Shown here: one piece after another, positions 1 through 12,029 of the stretch
Numbering within the stretch: the stretch's first letter is position 1
Layout of the letters: every line of letters begins with the position of its first letter
DNA from: Ectocarpus siliculosus
Lineage: Eukaryota > Sar > Phaeophyceae > Ectocarpales > Ectocarpaceae
DNA length: 64,000 nt
NCBI GenBank assembly: GCA_000310025.1
Contig: FN648519.1
Location: 35,532-99,531, forward strand
Direction of reading: 5' to 3'
Translations under genes and position numbers: made by a program
The notes under the pieces: generated by a model
Told to the model about the DNA's origin: nothing
The model's input: the letters and a program-made list of their open reading frames with translations, nothing else
Databases searched by the model: none

Positions 1-1470
1 CGCGGGGGGGTAGAGAACAACGAGCCACAGTTAGAGAGATGTACTGTAGCTTTTTGCTGTTGTTATAGCATTTTTGATGAAGAGCGGCCCAATTGTTTGT
101 TTTTTTTGCAAGAAAAAGCTGTTTAGAGGGATCGTGATGTGCATGTACGTACGTGAAAAAACTAAAAATCGTGCACAGGGGGGCCAGTTCGTAGCGAGTG
201 TGTCCGGCCGTGTCTGTGTGCCGATAAATACACAGACAGGAGACTCGAGTCCATTGCGCCATCTAGGCACAAAATTGCAATTCAAGATTGGTGCACAAAA
301 AGTAGAATTTTGCCCGAGCTGTCACAACTGCTTCCAGCTCAATCCGTGCTCGGTGCATCGAGCTAGCACAGCATCTGCGGCGAAATTGAAGTAGAGAACC
401 AAGCGTCCTCGCCCAAAATCACAGGCAGGCGTGATTTTTTTTTGTTCCGCCGGTCGGTGTGCTCAGCAGCAGCTGCTGCTCCTGTGCCAAAACACACACG
501 CTACAGAGAGACAGGGCTGATGGACATGGGGGGCGGGAGACACACACACACCACCCGAAGAGCAAGGCGGGAGGGTGTGCCCTGTACTCTACAGCTGTTT
601 GCTATCGGTGGAGGAAGCGAGAGGAGACGAGAAGAAGCGTTGGTTGTGTTGTGCGTTTCGCGAGCGGCAGCGTTTTCGTCATAAGCGGGAGAGGACAAGA
701 TGCACACCAACACGCGGCTAGACACCACTATTGATGATCAATGTGTAAACCTCTCCATACTTTTGTGCGAGGGCCTGGGGTGCCGCCTGTCCCTTCCGTG
801 TGCTAGTCTGACCACAAATCACACGCTTTGGAGTTGTCTACAGTGCATAGATCAAAGCTCCAACCAGAGAGAAGAACAAACAGAGAAAGTTTTTTCTTGG
901 GCTGCGATGTATGTAGCTGATGATCACACACACACCCCTTCTCTGGAAATCACACGGCGCTTCTCTGGTTGGTGTGGTATAAACGAGCATTTTGTAGCAA
1001 CGCACGAGCCTACTTTGCAGGTACGTTTTCCAACAACAAAGCTATTCCACATTACCCTCTTGTATGACCCGAGTCGACATACACACGTGACAATCTTTTC
1101 GTAGGAGTGTGAGGACAGACGCCCTTAAACACACAACAGTACATCAGAGCGTGGCGGACGGTTCGTACAGCCGTGGTGTAGCTTACTACCTTATCGGCGG
1201 GCGAAATGAAGGTTCGGGGGCGATAGCGCCTCCCGCATGCAACAAAATGTTGCTGACCTTCCCAACGTAAGGGTGGACGCGCGCGTTTTAACCACGTTTA
1301 TGGGTCTGATGTCAACCTATTGGGAGGGTGAAAAAAATCTACAGCACTAGTCTACCGCCGTACGGGGCCGGAGGTAGGCAGTAGTAACCTGTTGAATTTT
1401 GCGTGCTGTTGTCCGGAATTTTGAGTGTAGGACTGGGTATTTACGAAATGTCATGCAACACACAGGCGCT
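1..1470. other. Gene-less stretch, low-complexity patches
   Basis: I see no gene here. The stretch holds short CA-rich patches (around 540-550 and 928-936) and a T-run near 436. All open frames are short and overlap on both strands, as expected by chance. Confidence 0.5.
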
Positions 1471-1606
1471 CACTCTGTAAGAGTCGTTCTTGGACTCCAC
1501 AACACGTTCGCTTCCATGTTGCTGAGTGAGGGGATGCACGGGAAAATGCCAGAGATCCCCTTCCCGCAATAGTAGAAGTGCATGGGAGACCACATACGAT
1601 GTTCGA

Positions 1607-2072
1607 CTAAAGTACAACACCTATGATACAAACAAACATGCACCGACCTCCCACTCCTTCGCTTACCGGGAGCACTCCTCTGGTGTCTGGGGAAAAAAGA
1701 ACGGCCCCACCGTCGGCGTGTTGTTGATGGCGTCCACCACTTGCCATATGATGTGGAAGACGGACTCCTTCGAAATGCCGAACAGCAAGCCGACATCGAT
1801 GTATGACGCCCCTCGAACATGCACAGCGCAACTGCCAGCCGAATTTTCACCGGCACAGCTCCACTGCTCGCGCGCAACCCTGCACCACGCGACCAACAAG
1901 AATACAAGCATGGATGTACCGGTAAATTCGAAGCCCAAGCACTTGTCAGGCGCATCGCCGGACGGACATCAGCGCACATGCCATCTCCAAGGCGTCTCCT
2001 GCGCTGCTGATGTCCCTGGCGGTGCCAATTCATCTTTCGGACATCAGCGGTGAGCAGCAAATACAAGTGCAA
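1607..2072 (-). pseudogene. PIF/Harbinger (HARBI1-like) transposase N-terminal fragment
   Basis: This is a remnant of a PIF/Harbinger DNA-transposon transposase (DDE_Tnp_4/HARBI1 family), read on the minus strand. The recognisable part is the helix-turn-helix-like region just before the catalytic domain. The segment GASYIDVGLLFGISKESVF is followed by a stretch ending in the GPFFFPQTPEEC type, as in stramenopile Harbinger transposases. The preceding helix (KIRLAVALCMF) lies in a neighbouring frame, so one base appears to be missing near 1830. The fragment stops at a GTAAGC that could be an old splice donor (about 1663). No DDE catalytic domain, terminal repeats or TTA/TAA target duplications were found nearby, so this is a truncated, inactive copy. 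Identification rests on the short motif pattern, not on a search. Confidence 0.55.
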
Positions 2073-2635
2073 ACCGGCGGCTGTGTTCGCGACGGCAAGA
2101 CAACCCTGACGAAACCTAACCCTACTCGCTCTTCCTCACGCGCGGACGCACCCTGTGTGGGTATATCTCTTACTTGCGTAGAAGTCGTTGCGCTCGAGGA
2201 TGGGTCGTAAAAGTTCCGCGAGCTTGTCGAAGCTGTGCTCCTCCATCCTGTACATGCGTCGGAACAGCTTCCTGCGCCTCACATCTTCTAAGTGCTCGTC
2301 CCAAACCAGCCGTCACGGCTCGTGGATACGTTGCCGCGTCTTGGGTGTTAGGCGCTGAACGACAGTCGATGTGGCGACAGTCAGCACCAGCACAATCGCC
2401 GCTATTGCTTTGAGCTTGTCGAGGACATCCCGGGTGTGTGTTGGCCGAGCGCGTGCCCGTGGGCGAAGGGAGCCACTACATTCTGTAGCCGCGCCGCGCT
2501 TTCTATGGTCGCCCATGCCCCAAACACAACCCTAGCTGGCTTCCTATGGTAAGGGGCACTCGTGTTGTAGACGTCGCTGGTGAGGGGCACTCGTGTTGCA
2601 GCCGTCGCAGCCCGCGCGTGCGTCTGTAAGGGTGA

Positions 2636-2795
2636 TTTGGAAAGTGCTCCAAAAAGGCTTCCAAAATTTGGAAGCTAGTGGCTCCAAATTTTCGGGCCCG
2701 ACTTCGTTCCAAATTTATGTCAAAAATTTGGAGCGGTGGGTTCCAAATTTTTGGAGCTTTTTTGGAGATTTGTACAAAATTTGGATTTTTGGACA
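2636..2795. repeat. Short palindromic-word repeat (TTCCAAATTTGG type)
   Basis: This is a run of degenerate, self-complementary words of the type tccaaaatttgga, in both orientations and 15-25 bp apart. It resembles in design the TTCCATGGAA run at 46.40-46.68 kb, although the word differs. It contains no credible coding frame. Confidence 0.6.
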
Positions 2796-2829
2796 TCGAT
2801 TAAAACGGCCCTTAGCACTGGTCAATACG

Positions 2830-5335
2830 AAGCACCGACCTGGACCGTCAAACACGATTGATGCGTCCGGTGCCGGCATACACAAGTCTGCGTCAATCTG
2901 CGTCAATTCTCGTACGTAGCACTGTGCCGGTCAGGCTCACCGACCACGGCCGCCAGACACGAGTCATGTGTTTGGTCCCGGCATAAACTGATCTGCGTGA
3001 ATCCCCCAATGCGACGTCCCTGGTAGATATCCATGTTCAGAAACAAGAAGCTACCAACCACGGTCGCCAAACACGATTTATGTGCTTGGTTCCGGCATGA
3101 ACAAATGTGTGTGAATCGCCCGATGCGACAATCCTGACAGGTAGCACGGTTTCAACATGAATATCACCAGCCACCGCCGCCAAATACGATTGGTGTGTTT
3201 GGTCCCGGCATACACAAACCGGCGAGAATCGCCCCAGGCGGCAACCCTGGCAAAATCTCCCCATGCCACAACCTTGGTAGGTAACACTGTACAAAGTGAA
3301 GCGCACCAGCTACGGCCGCCAAACACGATTGATGTGTTTCGTCCCGGCATAAACTGATCTGAAGAACCGCCTCATGCGACAACCCTGGTAGGTTGCTACA
3401 ATGGACCACGAGTGACAACATCAAATATCGACATCCCTTGTCGGGGACCATAGATTTTGAGAGGTTTGTCCCGATATCCAAGGTCAAAAACAGTAGATTT
3501 TGAAAGTTCCTTTCGACCTCCCTTGTCAAGGACAACAAATTTTCCAAAATGTTCTGTCGATATCTGTTGTCAACCGTAACAGATTTCGATTGTGCCTACT
3601 GATATGAATTGTGCATAGCAACAGACGTTCAACGGGTTTCTCGGAAGCCGTTGCCACTGGGTTCATGACATGTCATCGACATACATCGTTTACTGCAGTA
3701 GATTCTTGAGCGGGCTACCGATATATATCGAAACGCAACATCGATAGTCGTTATCTCGAGCAATCTGTCCTCAAGGTCGTAAAGGATATCCACTTGCACG
3801 AGAACATGTTCGAAGATTCTTCTAATACTGCCCTCAATGTCTACCGGAAGGAAGCCTTCGAAGTCTGTTGTTGCCAACGATGTCTATCGTGAAATTCGAC
3901 AGGCATTTCAATTTGCAATAGATTGCACACGTCATCTGTCAATAGGCTCGGTCTTTGGCAATAGTGCGAGAAATCCAGCGAACGATCACCCTTACCGACG
4001 GCAATATACTCGTCTATGTAGCAGCAGAAATAGAAGCCTACCTGGTACACGGTCTATTTCGTGGTCTGGTAGGTAGCAGAAGCTCACCAACCACGGCCGT
4101 CACACACGATCGGTACCAGCATAAAGAAACAAAATCTGCGTGAATCGCCCCATGCGACAACCCTGGCAGGTAGCACTGTTCAAAACAAAGCTCACCAGCC
4201 ACGGCCGCCAAACACGATTGATATGTTTGGTCCCAGCATGACCTAATTTGCGTGAATCGCTCCACGCGACGACCGGGGTAAAGTAGCTCTCAAACGTAAA
4301 GCTCACCACCACGGCCGCCAAACACGATTGATGTGTTACGTTCCGGCGAAACTGATCTGCCCGAATCGCCCCACGCGACAACCTTGGTAGATAGCCATGT
4401 TCAGAAACGACAAGCTCACCAACCACGGCCGCCAAACACGATTGGTGTGTTTGGTTCTGCCATAAACAGACTGCGTGCATCGCCCAAGGCAACAGCTCGA
4501 GGAGGTATGTAGCGCTGTTGCGAAAATAAGTCCATCAACTCCGGCCACCACTCTCTACGCATGCGTGTGGTTCCGGCAGTTACACTCTCTATATCTGTGC
4601 GTGAATCGCCCCCGGCGACAACTCTCGTAGTTAGTTCTTGATGAAAACAAAATAAGTACACCAACCACGGCCGCCACACACTGTTCATGTGTATGGTTCT
4701 GGCAGTACTCTCTGTACCTGTGCGTGAATCGCCCCACAGGCAACAACCCTCGTAGGTAGCACTTGTTGAAAACAAAACAAGTTCACCGACTCCGACCGCC
4801 ACCCCTACTCATGCGTGGGTTTCGGCAGCTACATTCTCTGTATTCATGCTTGAATCACCCCCGGCGGCAACTCTCGTAGGCAGCGCTTGTTGAAAAACAG
4901 AACAAGTCCACCAACTCCGGCCGCCACGCGCTATTCATGTGTATGGTGTCGGCATTTACACTCTCTATTTTCATGCGTGAATCGCCTAGAGGCGACAACC
5001 CTAATAGGTAGCGCTGTTGACAAACAAGCCCACCAACCACGGCCGCCACACACTTCTCATGCGAGTGGTTCCGGTATTTACACTCTCTTCGTATTTATGA
5101 GGGAATCACTCACAGGAGACAACCCTAGTAGGTAGCGCTGCTGTTGCGAAAACAAGCCCACCAACCACGGCCGCCAAACACTATTGATGATGTGTGTGGT
5201 TCCGGCATTCATACTCTCTGATTTCATGCGTGAATCGCCACACAGGCAACAAACCTGATAAGCAGCGCTGTTGCGAAAACACGCCCACCAACCACGGCCG
5301 CCACACACTTTTTATGTGTGTGGTTACGGTATTTA
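2830..5335. repeat. Tandem array of ~110-130 bp units
   Basis: At least 15 diverged units can be recognised from the landmark CACGGCCGCCAAACACGATT (with variants), found near 2947, 3060, 3171, 3312, 4090, 4199, 4310, 4424, 4540, 4664, 4789, 4917, 5038, 5166 and 5297. Each landmark is followed by a TGTGTTTGGTNCCGGCAT block and then by GTGAATCGCC...GACAACCCTGGTAGGTAG. Spacing is 105-130 bp. The units at 4.5-5.3 kb form a distinct subfamily with ACACTCTCT in place of part of the second block. The array is interrupted at about 3.36-4.08 kb. A solitary unit lies at 6,000-6,065. The minus-strand open frames seen here come from the repeat, not from a gene. Confidence 0.9.
3362..4078. repeat. Interruption of the array with degenerate 'CGACAT..CTTGTC' repeats
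   Basis: This stretch splits the main array. It contains loosely repeated blocks of about 55-75 bp (TATCGACATCCCTTGTC..., then ...CAGTAGATTTTGA) that fade rightwards. It could be an inserted element or an older, decayed satellite. I see no gene. Confidence 0.45.
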
Positions 5336-5339
5336 ATAC

Positions 5340-6890
5340 TTGTTGCATGCATACTCATGATCATACCACGATCGAATGATCGCTATAAAATCAACAACGT
5401 GCTGGCGTCAAGGTGCTGTCCAGCAACTTTCTCAGTACAATTGTATGTACTCTGGGAGGACTTCAACGGATTCCGTCGAATCGGGCTTCGATTCTCACCG
5501 CAAGTCTCCAACAATTTATTGTAACTGTCCACATACTTCGCTGGCAATTGCACAATCTCTGGCTTTTATCGACTGCAGCGTAAATCTGAATCCAGATTAT
5601 CCCCTGTGATACACCCTCGTGTACAGGACACCATGTGATTCAAAACGACTGCAACGCATATATACCTGAGGCGAGATTAGTCCATATGATACACTCGTCT
5701 ACAGCGCACCATGTGATCCAGCATTCGTGTATGTACTTCCATCGCGTATCGACACCAAACAATAATAGTTTGTGGGTAATGTTTTGCTTGGCTGTGGCCA
5801 CCACACACTCGTTAGATGCGGAGCCGGTACTGAAACCACGTTCAACATGGTAAACGTAACGCCACCGAATCCACAGTTATCTCCTCCCCCGCATCGATGC
5901 GGAACAACTGCTGTATTTGCGAGTGTATGTATATCATCCACATGACTGCGTGCTCTTCGTACGGTGGCAACAGCCGTGACAGCCAGCACTGTCGAAGCAG
6001 GCCCACCAAACTCGGCCACCAAACCCGGTTGATGTGTTTAGTCATTGAATCACGTGCGACATGGGTGACTGGGTACGCCACCGAATCAACCCAGCAGCAG
6101 CGGGATTTCTCTCCCCATACAAACGTGCAGAACACTCCGTTGGGGTTGTGTCTCTCCTTCTTGACACACCAAAACACATTGTGGGTTTTGCTCTCTTCCC
6201 ACATCATCCCACATTGTCATCACATCACCACACGTACCGCTCAGTGTTGCGCCCTAGATGCCACGCCTGCCGGCGCCTGGCGTCCTTGCTCTCCTCTCCG
6301 CTCTCGTCATATCTCGGGACCCCGGGTTCTCAGTTACGACTGCTGTACATAGCTCGGGTAGCCCGATTTCCCAACTGGAAGAAGAGGCAAGAAAAGACTC
6401 CACTTGCTGTCAGCTCCAGAGGCTGGCACACCACTAGAAGCCTTCTATGGGACCACCTGGGTAGTTGTCTCTGCGATACTCTCTCTCTGGCACGCTAAGA
6501 CTCTGTGCACACAAGCCTTGAACAGAATGGTAACACATGCGACTCCTCCTCTCGACCGAGGGGGCCCCGCAGTACGCAATTGCGTTCCGGGTACCTCAAT
6601 ATAAACAGTATGGTAATTCGAGTTGTTTCAATAAACCTCGGTTTGTTTTGTCGACGCCTTTGTCTACGCCTTGAACAAACCTGCCTTTTCGCCGGGGTGT
6701 CATGCGCTCACCACGGTGCTGACACACGGGAACCTGCGTATGTGCAACTACGCGCTAACGCATTAACGATCGACGAATTATAAAAACTGGTATCCGGCTG
6801 GGAACGTTTGTTCCGAGGGGCAGAACAACGAGGCATGATCAGAGGGCACAATCTGGCGACGTTGTGAGCCAAGGCTTTCTCTAACCCACG
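5340..6890. other. Gene-less stretch with one solitary array unit
   Basis: The only feature I can support is the single array-type unit at about 6,000-6,065. The remaining open frames are short and overlap on opposite strands. Confidence 0.45.
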
Positions 6891-6892
6891 AG

Positions 6893-6985
6893 GTTATGCT
6901 GTGTGTGCTTGCCTGACCCGGCCAGGTTATGCCACCGGGGTAAGCAACCTGAGCAGGTTATGCCACCGGGGTCAGCAACCTGGGA
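6893..6985. repeat. 32-bp short tandem repeat
   Basis: Three units of GGTTATGCCACCGGGGT...CAACCTG type occur. The two best are 32 bp apart (from about 6924 and 6956) and the first is more diverged. Confidence 0.65.
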
Positions 6986-7696
6986 CGTTGTATTAACTAA
7001 AAATAGAGTGCCTTTTTTTTCGGCATTGTACAATGGTGCATATAATGTACACCTGGGCCACCTGTGTACACGGCGCGCGTGGAGAAGAGAGAGCGACATT
7101 CCGGCAGCAGTTGCTGATTAGGTAAGCGATTCCCCTTCAGTTACATCTGGATGGTAGCAATAGAAGGATGAATCGAGGGAATATTGTGTGTTGTGTAGCT
7201 GTGCATCCCTATGCATATTTCCCCGTTGGGAAGGGCGCGAAGACTCGACGTGCTTTAGATGCATGTACGCTCAGACACCAGCAGTGGGTCCTGCACACCC
7301 AACGGCTCTCGGCCTACTGCGTGTATGTATGCGGCTCTTCGTCACCATGCACAGAGCGGGGGGTGTCCCGGAGGCGTCAATAAGCCCCCAGCCTCATAAA
7401 AGAGCTTTTTGGAGGGCGGGTAGGCACTTCGTTATTTTCAACGTTTTTTTTGTTTTGGGGGGGGAACTCGTTTTCTTCAACAGTAACAACGTACAGCAAC
7501 AACAACCCCGCATGTCTGCTGTATCTGACCTGTCCACACACATGCATAGCATCGACCGCGTCGACCGTCCACATGCTTCAACCAACGCCCAGCGCTCATA
7601 ATACCCAAATGTTTTGCGTGGGTTGCTCGATTGACACAGGTCGTTCACACGCAAGCAAAATCTATCGTTTTCAAACCAAGAATTAACGGTAACCGA

Positions 7697-7899
7697 CCGT
7701 AGGTTGCACAAGATACCGCACCCCCTTGACCGAGTTTCAACCTACCATGTTCCACGACGAAGACGACTCCGAAAATCAAACGATACGTTTTCGAAAAGCT
7801 CCCGACGAGACAGTTCCAATGCAGCCATTTTCGGCCTCGCCACTCCTTCTGGTGTGGAATAATCAGGTTTTGAAAATTGGTCCAGGGGGCGTGGTATCA
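7697..7899. mobile_element. MITE copy inside A1 (33-bp-TIR family)
   Basis: The left end reads CCGTAGGTTGCACAAGATAC and the right end GGGGGCGTGGTATCA, the same family as the perfect copy at 22,181-22,400. The right end is shortened and abuts a tRNA-like T-arm motif (GTGGATTCGATTCTC). The same arrangement is present at the corresponding site in A2, so the insertion is older than the A duplication. Confidence 0.7.
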
Positions 7900-9605
7900 G
7901 TGGATTCGATTCTCCTCTGCGCCATATTTTTTGTTCCCACCACCCTTTTTTTCTCTTTCTTTTTCCTCCGGAATTTCGACGTCTCCTTTGAAAACATTAT
8001 CGTCCGTACAATACTGAATACCGAGTAAATTCCTGAGAAATATGGCGTGTCAGAGATCGGAAAGTTTTTTCTTTCGATGTCAAGACAACAACAACAACTG
8101 AGAAAAGGCAGTCGCAGCGGGTCCCCCCATGCCGTGCCACTGATGCGAAACGAAGAGGTCACCAGTAGTATGGATAGCAGAGCGATGGGATATGCATGTG
8201 CGTCTTCATAAATTGCGTCTCACCCACTACCCCCCCCCCCCCCCCTCCCCCCGGTGTTTGCCATCGGGATTGGGTTTTCGTCGCTTGGCAACGACGTTGT
8301 AAAATAAGCCAATTCACTTTGTGAACTCGGCAACAAGGTTACGGTTTTGGTTTTTTCCTCTGTTTTTTTTTTTGCGGTAACCATAATGGTGGTCGAGTAG
8401 ATCATGTTGTGCGGGGTGGAAAAACCTCACTCCGCGCAAGGGGGATGATCGCACCACGTTGTGTTAAATTGGTCAAGCATCCTCGAGGCAGCTACGCAGG
8501 GCTTATAACTGTCTCTGGTAGTGAAAGCACTAGAAAAGAAATTAAGTCATAAGCAGCTGTCATCCGTACGCAAGGAAGTAAGCACAAGATGCCGAACACC
8601 CTTAGCAGGATGCAGCTCACCCTTCATGTGACTCGCCGAATACCTCACGGTGCTTTGTGCTTGGTGATGTGAGAGCCTGGTCCGGTGAGAATCCGGCATG
8701 CTCCGTCCCGGCTTTGTGGGGATGCGAGGTCAATGGTCTAACGACTATGGCATGCACGACTATGTGTACACCCCCTCCCCCCCTTCTATCTATCGTACTA
8801 TGTAGGCGGATACCGCCATGAGTGGGCTTCGTACCGTCATGTTCTCGAACGTTCTAGGGACAGCCAACCACGGCATTCCCGTGTCAGAGGACGAGGCAAT
8901 GCAGAGCGTGACCTTCCATCAGGTCCACCGATGCAAGCGCACCACCCAATAGCTTAGGTACGGTCGGGTTAAGTGAACTCTCCGGAGTATATGCGAGATT
9001 TTGTTCAGAAATGGTGCCCAGTGATTTGAAAAACAGAGTATGATGGAAAGTCCATGTCCGACCCGAGACACCTCTGTCCACCGTGAACCGATGAAGGTCT
9101 GCTACGGCACCTTCTGTCAGAGTCGTGCGTAACATCGTCGATCACGCCGGCATAGCTCCACGCAAGTTTTGAGTAAATCGCTCCTATTTGAATTTGAACG
9201 GAAGGAACGATGGAATACCTTCTTTCGAGAGCTGTTCATTCGTTCATTTATGAGACTCAACCAAACCGTTTGCATACAAAAGAGGGAAGGAACGGGGGGA
9301 CCTGCAGGCAACTATTCCTCGCCATGCATTGGTTGTGGAAGGAGTAGAGAATTTTCACGCACGCGCACCGGTACTGCTGTTGGTTTGAGGGTCTCGCATG
9401 TTGTAGCGTTAGCCTATAGTGCAAGACAGAAGGGCGTCGCAAGGTGAACCGATAGTGTGCACTGAGCCAACATCTCATGATGCCAAGCAACAATGCCGGA
9501 GACGAAGCGTTAATGTCCTTAAAATATCAACGCCGCTTCCCTGTGGTTATGACGCTTGAATTTTAAATCCCCATGCATGTTTTACAGCGAGGTTAGCTGC
9601 TGCTG

Positions 9606-10530
9606 ATGTCCTGTTCGCCCTCCTGCTTCCTGTTTCCGGCGCAAATTCAAGGTCATCTACTGTCACCTTACCCTGGTGCATCCATCCATCCAGCTTCTTG
9701 CCCGCTCAGCACCCCCCCCCCCCGCCCCTCACGGTATGGATTGGCATCGTTTGAACGTGCTCGAGCAGTATGTCCTCACGGATATCAGGACGAAGATGGG
9801 CAGTACAGGTTACACTTCGGTAACAAGAGCGACCCCGACCACCACGGTATTGCCGTACCTTCCCCGTGTTTGACGTTTTCTTGGAAAAGGCGTTTGCTGC
9901 GAAGGGCGGCGGCCGTGAAAAAACTTGGACGTCATCAGCGACATGTACGTTGCCTTTGTTGATATGTGAACGAAGCTCTATGGGGCTGAGGGTTTTTGTT
10001 GTTTTTTAGCGCACTCTTCTTTCCCTGTCTCTCCTGGTGTACTGTTGCCAATTTGTCAGGCCGATAAGCACTCATTGGACGTGCAAGCTCTGCTGCAGGT
10101 TCAACACTGACGTTTATTTTGTTCCTGATGCGTTTCCAGCCTTTTAAATCAAATTTCCCACATTTTCAGCGTCCCCTGACGTTGCTCCTAGGCAGTCGAC
10201 GCGCTGGTGGTTTGTCGCAAGCTATTTATGTATGAACCCGTGACGTCAAACAATCTGGCATTCACATGGAATGCTTATTGTTCTTCGTTTCGTGTCTCAG
10301 CTCCGAGGGAGCTTCATGCGGTTCGGCTTGGAATACGTTCAGCCGATTCTCTCCACCGAGAGTATTGATCGTCAGGACGATGCTAAACGCTACCTCAAGC
10401 CGTGCTTGTTCGCGGACGAGGGGGCAGGAGGTGGAGGAGGTCACCCAGGGGCGGATGTGGGTGGAGGGTAAACTAAAGATGGAGACGGGGATGTTCTTCG
10501 TCTCCGAGCGAGAAAAGCGACGGTCCTGAT
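9606..10530 (+). pseudogene. Captured gene fragments inside A1, function unknown
   Basis: Two coding-like blocks recur in the A copies. The first (about 9740-9960) encodes a GYQDEDGQYRLHFGNKSDPD-type stretch that in A3 reads DEDGHSRAHFANKSDPDHDG. The second (about 10,300-10,520) follows a consensus acceptor (CGTGTCTCAG) and encodes LEYVQPILSTESIDRQDDAK, then, in a second frame, VEGKLKMETGMFFVSEREK. The synonymous-looking differences among copies and the preserved acceptor suggest exons of a host gene picked up with their introns. I do not recognise the family. Frames are not continuous, so the fragment is not expressed as one protein from here. The counterpart in A2 lies at about 33.0-33.95 kb on the minus strand. 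Confidence 0.4.
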
Positions 10531-12029
10531 GACTACGTTGGCTACAAAGCCTTTGCGGACACCTAAACCGTGTTGACAAGGTATGTCATGTGTCTTGTCC
10601 TTTCCAAAAATCGTGCCTCTCTCTCTGCCTCTTGCTCTCTTCCTGCGATGATGTTGGATGCCTGCGTGTTTCTGGTCGTGCATCCGTTATGCCCGCGGCT
10701 ACATAAAATGTACACCCTTCCTCATCCCCGCGTGTCCGTTGGCGACCCCTGATTTTTGAATGTATCTCGCCTCCCTTCAATTTAGTTCTGCGGGGGTGCG
10801 TAGCTTGTCCTCGTTTCTGACGTATTTTACGACCTGCGGTTATGCTGTCGGTTTGTGCCCCCCCCCCCCACGCCTGCTTGCAAATATTATTGTTGACAAT
10901 GTACATCTGTCAGCTATGCCAAGAACTATACTGCAGCAAAGGGGGAGAGTATGCCCTCCATTCCTCGACGGCCCACTATTACCCTCCTCTCACACTTCAA
11001 TATTGTTTCGCTGCTGATCGGTAACCTCCAGGTCGAGTCGCCGGGGCCTCCGCTGCAACATCGTTCAAAGCGTGTTCTCGGGTCCTCATGGCGTTCACAA
11101 CGGGTGGAAGCTTTGACGGAGGAGGGGGGGAAATTTCCCGCTCGCCATGTCTCACAGATTTTTTTTTTTATCATATGGTGCTATGATTCGCGTGTTGCTC
11201 TCGCTGGTGCATGAGGGCGCCTGGCGCGGGATGAGAGCCAGGTATTTTCCTACTGTGTCTGCAAGGGCGTTTGGAATCTGTCGCTGCAGCCTCTTGGCTT
11301 TGTCCGCGCCGTGATTTGTCCGTGCGATTTGTGGCTTTTTTGGGGGAGGGGAGGGGAGGGGGGAGTTGTTTCGATGGTCTTGGGAAAGTAGAGAGGTCTA
11401 TTTCTGCAGTCTCCGCATTGTTTCTGGAGGACACCGCTGTCGCAGCTGGCTCCGTCTCAGGCAGTGGCGTTTTTTCTTGACGAGAGTTGGTTGTAGTATT
11501 TGGGACGGCCAGGGTGGGGGGGGGTTCCGTGTTTCGTGTCGGGAGAGACGGTCGTTTCTACCTGTGCGTTTGGACAACACTGCCGCCACTACGTGTAGCT
11601 GTTGCCTCCGGCTTAGGGTGCTTCCTCACAACAAACGAAGGTAGTTTATTGCGGGGTTTGTGGGTCGTCTCGATGATCGACGTCGCTGATGGTCATGGGC
11701 CAGGGCATGCTGTTGTTGCAGGGGGATACTCAATACACAGAACGACGTTCGAAAGGGTATGTATATATTGTTTCAATTTGAAGTACCTTTTATGGTTCTC
11801 GCTTACATGTGTTCGTCGTGCAACTTGGGATGTTGACGACCCTGGGTCGAGATGAGAAGCCATGGGCGGAGATGGGTTTAAGCTAGAGCTGGCAACATGC
11901 GTGTGATGCATGGGCACGGGGTGTCGTTGTTTCAGGAGTTTGCTCGGGAATGTACCGACGGTCAAATTGTAGTGATTCGAATACAGGGAGCGAAAAACAA
12001 ATGAAACATGAAAAAAAAAAAACGTATCG

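Noticed and set aside
1470-2072. A single 200-residue gene on the minus strand
   Set aside because: Only the part overlapping the Harbinger block resembles a protein. The long frame switches out of the homologous frame and is a shadow of the relic.
3037-5308. A series of cysteine-rich minus-strand proteins
   Set aside because: They are translations of the 110-130 bp array; each copy just repeats the unit.
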